From Actinoplanes utahensis (GTDB lineage Bacteria > Actinomycetota > Actinomycetes > Mycobacteriales > Micromonosporaceae): DNA of 64,000 nt. Numbering within the stretch: position 1 is the stretch's first letter; each line of letters begins with the position of its first letter. The stretch spans positions 1 through 64,000 of the forward strand of contig NZ_BOMZ01000089.1 of assembly GCF_016862455.1 (NCBI RefSeq). The letters are read 5' to 3'. Shown here piece after piece: positions 15,974 to 23,539 of the stretch. The position numbers and the translations under genes are program-made. A model generated the notes under the pieces. It was given only the letters and a program-made list of their open reading frames with translations. It made no database searches and was not told the DNA's origin.

Positions 15974-17239
15974 GTGAGCATGCCGACCTGGGCGGAGATC
16001 GGCCGTTATCTCGACGACCATCGCCAGCCGTTGCTGATCGGCCTGGCCGTCGCCGAACTGGTGATCCTGCTGGTGGTCGCGTTGCGCTGGTTCGACCGCC
16101 GGTACGGGTTGCGGCACCTGCTGCGGCGTGCCCGTCGTTTCCTGCAAGCGGTGGTACGGGATCTGGCCGCGCCCGCCGTCGACCTGATCCGTCTGCGCCG
16201 TGCCGTCCGCCTGATCGCCGACCGGTTCACCGCCGGGGATCCGGTCGCGGACGCCGGCACGGTTCTGGTGTCGGCCGGACGGGCCGTCCGAGACAGAGCG
16301 GACTGCTGGCCGTATCAGGTGATGCTGAGTGAGGGCCGTTTCGGCGTGGGTCTGGCCGGACCCGGCGACCTGCCCGAGCCCGGGCCGGCCGGTTCCCCGT
16401 GGCGCGCCATCGGCGCGCGCCGCTGGCAGGCCACCGGGCCGCTGCCGCCGCTCCCGGAGGCCCCGGAGGTCCCGGACGTCCCGGGCCCGCCGATCATCGG
16501 CGAGCACGGGCAGACCGGGCCGCTGCCGGTGCTGGTGGGTGTCGCCGGGGACGAGCTGGTGCTGCTGGATCTGGCCCGCAGCCCGGGGGTCGTCTCGGTG
16601 CACGGGGCCACCGGCCCGGCCGCCCGGCTCGCCGCCGCGATCACGGCGCAGCTACGGACGGCGGTCGGTACGCGTGTCGGCGACCTGAGGGTGGCCGACG
16701 ACGGCCCGGCTCTCGACGAGGCGTTACGAGAGCTGCGGAACCGCCCGGTCACCGTGGGTACGCGTACGGTGCTGGTGTGCCGGGCCCCGGAGCCGTCCGG
16801 CGCGGCCCGGATCGCGGAACTCACCGCCCGCGACAGCGGCCTGCTGGTACTGGTGTCCGGCTACCTCCCCGGCTCCCGGTGGCGGCTGCGGGTCACCAGT
16901 GCCGGCCGGGTCGTCGCGCCGGAACTGGGGGTCGACGCCTACGCCGCCCCGGTCGGCCCGGGCCTGGAGCGGGCCGGATCCGCCGACAGCCCGCCGTCCG
17001 GTGATCCGCCGCGCGGCGCTCGCCTGCCGTCCCGCCTGATGATCGGCCCGGGCGACGGCCGGCCCGACGCCGGTACCGGTGCCACCCCGCCGGCGCCGGT
17101 ACCGAACTGGGCGGACGAGCAACCCGTCCCCCCTCCGCCCCGCCCCGCCGCCGACGACCTGATCGAACCCGAGATCGGCACGGCCATCCCGGTGGCCGTG
17201 GGACTCGACGCCGTCACCGCCCGCCCCGGAGAGAAATGA
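15974..17239 (+). CDS. One-TM protein coupled to the EccC-type ATPase
   Basis: About 421 aa from GTG 15974, with GGAGGGG seven bases upstream. One transmembrane helix at about residues 18-36 (LLIGLAVAELVILLVVALRWF) follows a short N-terminus; a basic helical stretch, a beta-rich domain (VVSVHGATGPAARLAAAITAQL; LLVLVSGYLPGSRW) and a Pro-rich tail follow. I do not recognise a family; it is not an obvious EccE or EccB. Its stop overlaps the start of the ATPase gene by ATGA, so the two are translated together and the products probably form one complex at the membrane. The Rossmann-like HGATGPAARLAAAI resembles a degenerate nucleotide site, without the lysine. Confidence 0.75.
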   Translation: MSMPTWAEIGRYLDDHRQPLLIGLAVAELVILLVVALRWFDRRYGLRHLLRRARRFLQAVVRDLAAPAVDLIRLRRAVRLIADRFTAGDPVADAGTVLVSAGRAVRDRADCWPYQVMLSEGRFGVGLAGPGDLPEPGPAGSPWRAIGARRWQATGPLPPLPEAPEVPDVPGPPIIGEHGQTGPLPVLVGVAGDELVLLDLARSPGVVSVHGATGPAARLAAAITAQLRTAVGTRVGDLRVADDGPALDEALRELRNRPVTVGTRTVLVCRAPEPSGAARIAELTARDSGLLVLVSGYLPGSRWRLRVTSAGRVVAPELGVDAYAAPVGPGLERAGSADSPPSGDPPRGARLPSRLMIGPGDGRPDAGTGATPPAPVPNWADEQPVPPPPRPAADDLIEPEIGTAIPVAVGLDAVTARPGEK

Positions 17240-20200
17240 TGCGTACGCTGCTCACCCTCGTCTCACCGGAGGAGACCCGGGACGTCGCGCTCGACGTCCA
17301 GGTGGACACCCCCGTGCACGCGCTCGCCGAGCAGGTCGACGGTGACGCCGGCCTGTACCTCGACGGTGGGCGCCTGGAACCCGGCCGGACCGTCAGCGAG
17401 GCCGGCCTCTTCTCCGGGGTGCGGGTGGGCGTCGGCGCCCCGGCCCCGGACGGACCGGTACGGGAGCTGCCCGGCGACGCCCGCGTGCACTGGCTGGAGG
17501 TGCACGCGGTCGGCGGCCCGGCCGCGGGGCGGATCTGGCCGGTGGGGCTCGGCACCCACGACATCGGCGCCGCCCCGGGCTGCGCCATCGACCCCGGCGG
17601 TCCCGGCCTGCCCCGGCACGGCGCCCGGCTGACCGTGGACGAGCAGGGGCACGCCTGGGTCACCACCGCGGACGACAGCGGGGTACGGCTGGCCGTCCCG
17701 CGACCGCCGGACGCCGCCGATGTGGCCGTGCCGCCGCAGGACCGCCGCGACGGCGCCCACCGCTGGTCACCCGGCACGGACCTGGCGGTGGCCGGCACGC
17801 TGCTGCGGCTGGTCGAACGAGAGGCCCCGGACGCGGCCGTGACCGCGGCCACCGACGTACCGGTGCTCGACTTCAACCGGCCGCCGCGGATCGTGCCGCC
17901 GCTGCTCTTCTCCAAGCAGCGGTTCCCGGCTCCTCCGGTGAAACCGGGCCGCCGCCCGATCCCGGTGCTGCTCACGCTCGCGCCGATGGTGATGGGCCTG
18001 ACGTTCGTCCTGGTCTTCGACTCGCTGTTCTATCTGGTCATCATGGCGTTCAGCCCGATCCTGGCGCTGGCGAGCTGGTACACCGACCGGCGCAGCGGCC
18101 GCCGTAAGTACCGCACCGACCTGGCCGAGTATCAGGTGAAACGGGCCGCCCAGGTGCGTGCCCTCGCCGCCGCCGTCGGTGACGAGCGGCTTGCGCGCTG
18201 CGCGGCGTCGCCCGACCCCGCGACGGTCTTCCGCACCGTGGTGGGGCCCGGCCGCCGGCTCTGGGAACGGCGCCGCCGCGACCCCGACCACCTGGTCCTG
18301 CGGGTCGGCACGACCGATCAGCCGTCGCTGATCGAGGTGGAGGACCCGGCGCGCCCGGACGGGGAGCGGAACCTGCGCTGGACCGTACCGGACGTGCCGA
18401 TCACCGTGGACCTGGTGGAACGCGGCGTGATCGGCCTCGCCGGGGATCCGGGGACCAGCTATGCCGTGGCGCGCTGGCTGGTCGCTCAGGCCGCCGCGCT
18501 GCACAGCCCCCGGGACCTGCGGGTGCACCTGCTCACCGAACCGGGCGGGGAGGACCGGTGGAGCTGGATCCGGTGGCTGCCGCACAGCCGCCCCGCTGAC
18601 GGCGGCGCTCCCGCGGGGCGACCGTACAGCCTGGTCGGCAACGACCCGGAGACGGTGGCGAACCGGGTCGCCGAGCTGGTGTCGCTGATCACCGCCCGGG
18701 TCAAGGCCCGCGGTTCCCAGCTCGGCCAGGTGATGTTCACCGAACCCGACGTGCTGCTGATCGTCGACGGCGCCCGGCGGCTGCGGGAGGTGCCGGGCAT
18801 GGTGCAGGTGCTGACCGACGGCCCGGCGGTACGCGTCTTCGCCGTCTGCCTCGACGCGGAGGAACGGCTGCTGCCGGAGGAGTGCACCGCCGTGGTACGG
18901 GCCGACGCCGACGGCCTCACCGTCCGGCAGACCGGTGTGCCCGAAGCCGGCGCGGTACGCCCCGACGCGGTCACCCCCGCATGGTGCGAGCGGGTGGCCC
19001 GGGCGATGGCGCCGCTGCGGGACGTGACTCCCGACGAGTCCGCCGGCCTGCCGGACCGGGCCGGCCTGCTGACCCTGCTCGGCGCCGATCCGCCGAGCCC
19101 GCAGGACCTGGTCGCCCGCTGGGCCGCCCAGCCGGCCTCCACCACCTTCGTGATCGGCGCCGGCTTCGACGGGCCGGTGGCGCTCGACCTGGTCCGCGAC
19201 GGCCCGCACGCGCTGGTCGCCGGCACCACCGGCGCCGGGAAGTCGGAGCTGCTGCAGAGCATGGTGGCGTCGCTGGCGGCGGTGAACCGGCCGGACGAGC
19301 TGACCTTCGTGCTCGTCGACTACAAGGGTGGCAGCGCGTTCCACGGATGCGTACGCCTGCCGCACACCCTCGGCATGGTCACCGACCTGGACAGCGCCCT
19401 GGTGACGCGCGCCCTGGAGTCGCTGAGCGCCGAACTGCGCCGCCGGGAGGAGATCCTGGCCCGGGTCGCCGCCAAGGACCTGCCCCGTTACCGGGCGATG
19501 CGGCAACGGGACCCGGAGCTGCCCGCCGTGCCGCGGCTGGTCCTGGTGATCGACGAGTTCGCCACCCTCGCCCGGGAGGTGCCCGACTTCATCCCCGGCC
19601 TGGTCAGCATCGCCCAGCGGGGCCGGTCGCTCGGCATCCACCTGATCCTCGCCACCCAGCGCCCGGCCGGTGTGGTGACCGGCGACATCCGCGCCAACAC
19701 CAACCTGCGCATCGCGCTGCGGGTCACCGACCCGATGGAGAGCAGCGACGTCATCGACGTGCCGGACGCCGCGCTGATCCCCGCCACGGTTCCCGGGCGT
19801 GCGCTGGTGCGTCTCGCGCACCGGTCCACGGTCCCGTTTCAGACCGCGTACGCCGGCGCGGTCCACCACGACGGCTCCGGTGACGAGGACGCGGCCCGCC
19901 CGGTCCTGCCCGTCTCCCGTATCGAACTGCCCTGGTCGCGCCTCGGCCGGGCGCTGCCACCACCCGCCGAGGCCCCGGAGGACGCGCCGGACAGCGACGA
20001 GCCGGCCCCCACCGACCTGGACGTGCTGGTCGACGCGATCGGTGCGGCCGCCCGGGACGCGGGCTGCGAACCACAGCCCAGTCCCTGGCTGCCTCCGTTG
20101 CCGGCGACGGTGCTGCTCGACGACCTGGCGGCGCCGCAACGCCCGGCGGGCGGGCTGCGGCCGGTGCCCTGGGCGCTGGCCGATCTGCCCGAACAGCAGG

Positions 20201-21681
20201 CGCAGCGGGTCCTGACCTGCGACCTGACCAGGCTGGGGCACCTGTACGTGCTCGGCGCCTCCCGTTCCGGGCGCTCGCAGCTGCTGCGTACCCTCGCCTC
20301 GGCCCTGGCCCGCGGGAACTCCTGCGCCGACGTGCACCTGTACGCGATCGACGCGGCCGGCGGCGCGATGGCGGCGCTCACCGAGTTCCCGCACTGCGGC
20401 GCGGTGGTGCCGCGCGCCGACATGGAACGGCTGGAGCGGCTGCTGACCAGGCTCAGCGGTGAGGCGGCACGCCGCCACGAGGCGCTCGGCCGGCACTCCT
20501 GCGCGGGTCTCGACGAGTTGCGGGCGGTGCTGCCCGAAGCGGAACGCCCGGCACACCTGGTGGTGCTGGTCGACGGCTGGGACTCGTTGTCCGCGGTCCT
20601 CACCGAGCACGACGGCGGCCGCCTGTACGAGCTGGTCCTCGGTCTGCTCCGGGAGGGCCCGGCGGCCGGCGTGCACCTGGTCATGTCGTCGGAGCGAGGG
20701 TTGATCTCCGGCCGTGCCGCGGGCCTCAACGATCACCGGATCATGCTGCGGATGACCGACCGCACCGACTACGCCTCGATGGGCGTCAACCCGCGCCGGG
20801 TGCCCGAGGTGGTGCCGCCGGGGCGCGGCTGGAGTTCGGTGGACCGGGCCGAGTTGCAGGTGGCCCTGCTCGCCGCGGATCCGTCGGGGCAGGCTCAGGC
20901 CGAGGCGATGCGCCGGATCGCGGCGCGGAGCGGGGCCCGCGACAGCGCGGTGCCCGCACAGCGCCGGCCGTTCCCGGTCGCGGTGCTGCCCTCGACGGTC
21001 ACCTTCGCCGACGCGTTCGCCCAGGTGCCGCAGGAGCAGCGGGGTCCGCTGCGAGGTCTGCTGGGCCTCGGCGGCGACGCGGCGGCGCCGGTGCCGGTCG
21101 ATTTCGCCGGCCGGCAGAGCGCCTTCCTGATCGCCGGGCCGCCCGGTTCCGGTCGCAGCAACACGCTCGCCACGCTGGCCGTCTCCCTGCTGGCCGGAGG
21201 TACCGCGCTGGTCGTGCTGACCCCACGGGAGTCACCGCTGCGCAGGCTGTCCGTACACGGCCGGGCCGAGGTGATCGAGGGACCGCAACCGGACCCGGCG
21301 GTGGTGACCGCCGCGGTGGCGGCGGCCGGCGGGCCGGTGGTGGTGCTCGTCGACGACGTCGACCTGCTCGGCTTCGCGAATCCGGTGGACCAGGTGTTGC
21401 GCGAGGTGGTGGCGACCGGACGGGACCGGGGCATCGGTCTGGCGTACGCCGGCACGGCCGAGACGCTCACCCAGGCGCTCGGTGGCTGGATGGCCGAGGC
21501 CCGCCGATCCCGGCAGGGCGTCCTGCTCGCGCCGCAGTCCACGCTGGAGGGTGACCTGGTCGGGGTACGCGTGCCGCCGGCGCTGCTGCGTTCCGGGAGC
21601 CGTCCCGGCCGTGGCTACGTGCCGGACCCGGCGAGCGGGGCGCTGAGCTCGGTGGCGATCCCGCACACCGTGCTGCGCTGA
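17236..21681 (+). CDS. eccC: EccC/EssC-type T7SS ATPase (FtsK/SpoIIIE family)
   Basis: 1481 aa. Residues 1-75 look like a ubiquitin-like YukD/EsaB domain, 95-165 like a FHA domain, as at the N-terminus of firmicute EssC; two transmembrane helices lie at about 245-285 (LLTLAPMVMGLTFVLVFDSLFYLVIMAFSPILALASW). Three FtsK/SpoIIIE modules follow. Module 1 has an intact Walker A (GTTGAGKSE, about 662) and Walker B (LVLVIDEFA, about 770). Module 2 (GASRSGRSQ, about 1006) and module 3 (GPPGSGRSN, about 1300) have Arg in place of the Walker A lysine, so only module 1 is likely to hydrolyse ATP. The protein is the motor that recognises and exports WXG100 substrates. Fusion of a YukD-like domain makes it more EssC-like than mycobacterial EccC. 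Confidence 0.92.
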   Translation: MMRTLLTLVSPEETRDVALDVQVDTPVHALAEQVDGDAGLYLDGGRLEPGRTVSEAGLFSGVRVGVGAPAPDGPVRELPGDARVHWLEVHAVGGPAAGRIWPVGLGTHDIGAAPGCAIDPGGPGLPRHGARLTVDEQGHAWVTTADDSGVRLAVPRPPDAADVAVPPQDRRDGAHRWSPGTDLAVAGTLLRLVEREAPDAAVTAATDVPVLDFNRPPRIVPPLLFSKQRFPAPPVKPGRRPIPVLLTLAPMVMGLTFVLVFDSLFYLVIMAFSPILALASWYTDRRSGRRKYRTDLAEYQVKRAAQVRALAAAVGDERLARCAASPDPATVFRTVVGPGRRLWERRRRDPDHLVLRVGTTDQPSLIEVEDPARPDGERNLRWTVPDVPITVDLVERGVIGLAGDPGTSYAVARWLVAQAAALHSPRDLRVHLLTEPGGEDRWSWIRWLPHSRPADGGAPAGRPYSLVGNDPETVANRVAELVSLITARVKARGSQLGQVMFTEPDVLLIVDGARRLREVPGMVQVLTDGPAVRVFAVCLDAEERLLPEECTAVVRADADGLTVRQTGVPEAGAVRPDAVTPAWCERVARAMAPLRDVTPDESAGLPDRAGLLTLLGADPPSPQDLVARWAAQPASTTFVIGAGFDGPVALDLVRDGPHALVAGTTGAGKSELLQSMVASLAAVNRPDELTFVLVDYKGGSAFHGCVRLPHTLGMVTDLDSALVTRALESLSAELRRREEILARVAAKDLPRYRAMRQRDPELPAVPRLVLVIDEFATLAREVPDFIPGLVSIAQRGRSLGIHLILATQRPAGVVTGDIRANTNLRIALRVTDPMESSDVIDVPDAALIPATVPGRALVRLAHRSTVPFQTAYAGAVHHDGSGDEDAARPVLPVSRIELPWSRLGRALPPPAEAPEDAPDSDEPAPTDLDVLVDAIGAAARDAGCEPQPSPWLPPLPATVLLDDLAAPQRPAGGLRPVPWALADLPEQQAQRVLTCDLTRLGHLYVLGASRSGRSQLLRTLASALARGNSCADVHLYAIDAAGGAMAALTEFPHCGAVVPRADMERLERLLTRLSGEAARRHEALGRHSCAGLDELRAVLPEAERPAHLVVLVDGWDSLSAVLTEHDGGRLYELVLGLLREGPAAGVHLVMSSERGLISGRAAGLNDHRIMLRMTDRTDYASMGVNPRRVPEVVPPGRGWSSVDRAELQVALLAADPSGQAQAEAMRRIAARSGARDSAVPAQRRPFPVAVLPSTVTFADAFAQVPQEQRGPLRGLLGLGGDAAAPVPVDFAGRQSAFLIAGPPGSGRSNTLATLAVSLLAGGTALVVLTPRESPLRRLSVHGRAEVIEGPQPDPAVVTAAVAAAGGPVVVLVDDVDLLGFANPVDQVLREVVATGRDRGIGLAYAGTAETLTQALGGWMAEARRSRQGVLLAPQSTLEGDLVGVRVPPALLRSGSRPGRGYVPDPASGALSSVAIPHTVLR

Positions 21682-21684
21682 CGC

Positions 21685-21728
21685 CACGACGGCGCCCCCG
21701 GCTCCACCGAGCCGGGGGCGCCGTCGTG
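21685..21728. terminator. 20-bp perfect bidirectional terminator
   Basis: cacgacggcgcccccggctc pairs perfectly with 21709-21728 around a four-base loop (cacc). It starts four bases after the ATPase stop and ends 13 bases before the stop of the convergent WXG100 gene, so it can serve both. Confidence 0.88.
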
Positions 21729-21741
21729 TGCGCCGGTCGTC

Positions 21742-22041
21742 TCAGCTCGACGGCTTGGCCAGCCCCGCGTCCAGTTCGGCGAGGTTCTTCGTGATCATGT
21801 TGAAGCTCTGCGCGAACGTGTCGAGCTGGGCGATCGCCTTGGTCAGCGACGCGTTGAACTCGGTGTACTGGGCGCTCATCACCGGGCTGGACTGCTGCAG
21901 CCACAACCCGCCCTGGCTGGTCAGCAGTTCGGTGACGTTGGCCTGCAACGTGGACAGCTCGCCGGAGATCTCGCTGCCTTCCGAGGTCAGGCGGGCCGCC
22001 ACGCTCTTGACGGCCTCGTAATCGACGTTTACCTCTGCCAT
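21742..22041 (-). CDS. WXG100-like T7SS protein (EsxA/B type)
   Basis: 99 aa, almost wholly helical, the size and hairpin layout of WXG100 proteins: helix about 5-42, turn near GGLWLQQS (residues 45-52), helix 53-95. The tryptophan is at the turn but the canonical W-x-G is replaced by GGLW. The start has GGAG five bases upstream. It lies 30 bases after its paralogue and ends against the ATPase terminator. WXG100 dimers are the core secreted substrates that T7SS ATPases bind; here the two paralogues probably pair with each other. Confidence 0.85.
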   Translation of the reverse strand: MAEVNVDYEAVKSVAARLTSEGSEISGELSTLQANVTELLTSQGGLWLQQSSPVMSAQYTEFNASLTKAIAQLDTFAQSFNMITKNLAELDAGLAKPSS

Positions 22042-22071
22042 GGTGTCTCCCTGTGTGCGGTGGCCGGCCGG

Positions 22072-22377
22072 TCAGCTGCCCGAGCTGGACTGGGTGATCG
22101 CGTCGTCCATCGCCCGCAGCTGCGCGACGATGTTCTGGAACTGCTGGGCGAAACTGGTGATGTTCTGCACCGCGGCGGTGACCGAGGTGTTGAACTCCTT
22201 GTACTGGGCGCTCAGGGTGGGGCTCGACTTCTGCAGCCAGAGCCCGCCGTCGCTGGTGAGCAGCTGGGCCACGGCGTTCTGCAGCGAGGTGAGCCGCGGC
22301 ACGGTGCTGGACACCACCTGGTTGAGGTTGGTGGAGACCGCGTTCACCTTCTCGAAGTCGACGGTGATGTTGGGCAT
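22072..22377 (-). CDS. WXG100-like T7SS protein, paralogue
   Basis: 101 aa, clearly paralogous to the next gene: both have LLTS.GGLWLQ.SSP..SAQY.EFN in the turn and second helix. Two helices are separated by GGLW rather than W-x-G. The C-terminus (SSSGS) is short and polar. GGAG lies five bases before the ATG. It is the middle gene of a three-gene minus-strand unit, 15 bases after the tailed WXG-like gene. Likely forms a heterodimer with the other small protein and is exported by the EccC-type ATPase. Confidence 0.85.
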   Translation of the reverse strand: MPNITVDFEKVNAVSTNLNQVVSSTVPRLTSLQNAVAQLLTSDGGLWLQKSSPTLSAQYKEFNTSVTAAVQNITSFAQQFQNIVAQLRAMDDAITQSSSGS

Positions 22378-22392
22378 GTGTGCTCCAGTGGG

Positions 22393-23409
22393 TCAGACGG
22401 GATAGTTGTAGTAGTAGTCGTCGTCCTCGGCCGGCGGATCCTCGTGCGATTGAAGGGTCCACTGGCCCGTCTTCGGGTTGCCGGTGTAGACGTCGGTGCC
22501 GTCCGGGCCGACCACGGTCTTCGTCCCGGTGCCGTCGCCGGTGACCACGATGTCGGTCGTGGTGGTCTCGCCCTCGGTGTCGACCGTGACGTTGTGCGAG
22601 CCGCCGTCCGGTGTCGGCGTCACCGTGCTGGTGGTGGTGCCCTCGTCGGTCTTCGACGTCACGACGTAGGAGCCGTCCGGATCGGTCTTCTTCTCGATCG
22701 TCTCGGTGCTGCCGTCCGAGTGCGTGATCGTGGACGTGTAGTCGACGACGTCGGGCACACCGTCGCCGTCGGTGTCGACGTACGTGTAATCGGTCGTCTC
22801 GGTGTAGGTCAGCCCGTCACCGGACTGCACGGTCGTCGTCTCCGAGACGATGTTGCCGTCCTCGTCCAGCTTCGCCGTGGTGTGGTTGCTGCCCACCGTG
22901 CCGGTGCCGTCGATCTCGGTCGGGACGGCGCCCGGCTCGGGCGGCGGCGGGCCGCTCCACAGGGGGATGGTCGCCGTCTTCAGGTCGCCGTTCTCGTCGT
23001 AGTACTGGAACGTGACGTTCTTGTCCTTGATGTCGAGGTAGTGCTCGTACGCCTTGGTGTCCGCCTGCCACTGGCCGATGTGGGCCTGCAACCGGGCGGT
23101 GTTCACCTTGCCGCCGAAGTCCGCGTCCACGTCGAAGAACGCCTTGGCGATTCCGTCGAAGTTGTCGGCGAGCTTGTCCAGCAGCTCCATCGAGTCCTTG
23201 AACGGGCTGTGGCAGGCGTAGAAGAACGCGCTGAGGGCCGCGTACACCGATGCGTTGCCCACCTGGGCGGAGCTGACGACCGCGCCGTTCGACGTCACCA
23301 CCGCACGCCGGGAACCCGTCTCGACGTCCGTTCTGATCTTCGCCTTCAGTTCGCGCATGCTGCCCGCGAGTTGATGCAGCAGCGCGTAGTCGAGCACCAG
23401 GTCGGCCAC
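22393..23409 (-). CDS. WXG-like protein with Thr/Asp-rich beta tail
   Basis: 338 aa from GTG 23409 with AGAGGAG nine bases upstream. Residues 1-125 are helical and WXG100/LXG-like (LVLDYALLHQLAGSMRELKAKI ... DSMELLDKLADNFDGIAKAFFDVDADFG). From residue 140 on the chain is acidic, Thr-rich and repetitive, with strands such as TYTETTDYTYVDTDGDGVPDVV (a DxDxDG calcium-loop-like motif), STITHSDGSTETIEKKT and GETTTTDIVVTGDG, and ends with DDDYYYNYPV. No signal peptide: export through the T7SS is the likely route. The tail may be a calcium-binding adhesive or structural segment. First gene of the unit and divergent from the giant effector gene. Confidence 0.78.
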   Translation of the reverse strand: MADLVLDYALLHQLAGSMRELKAKIRTDVETGSRRAVVTSNGAVVSSAQVGNASVYAALSAFFYACHSPFKDSMELLDKLADNFDGIAKAFFDVDADFGGKVNTARLQAHIGQWQADTKAYEHYLDIKDKNVTFQYYDENGDLKTATIPLWSGPPPPEPGAVPTEIDGTGTVGSNHTTAKLDEDGNIVSETTTVQSGDGLTYTETTDYTYVDTDGDGVPDVVDYTSTITHSDGSTETIEKKTDPDGSYVVTSKTDEGTTTSTVTPTPDGGSHNVTVDTEGETTTTDIVVTGDGTGTKTVVGPDGTDVYTGNPKTGQWTLQSHEDPPAEDDDYYYNYPV

Positions 23410-23539
23410 CGGCGCACGCTCCTCTCGTCTCCCCGAAGGTTCGACGCGCGGGGCCCCGCGGAAGGTTCACCGTGAACCACCGCGCACCGCCGCCGCGTCA
23501 GACAGAGGGGACATCGGTACGGGTCGTGCGGAGGCAGTG
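23410..23539. promoter_or_regulatory. Divergent promoter region for WXG genes and giant gene
   Basis: 130 bases between two divergent starts; it must drive both the three-gene WXG unit and the 11.9-kb gene. No boxes could be fixed by eye. Shared control of substrate and effector is therefore plausible. Confidence 0.4.

Noticed and set aside
15974..17239. EccE or EccB subunit
   Set aside because: Only one TM helix and no recognisable EccB/EccE sequence; called as unknown instead.
22060..23475. Long plus-strand frame opposite the WXG genes
   Set aside because: It is the mirror of strongly coding genes with GC-rich third positions; the predicted product is Arg/Val/Gly low-complexity text.
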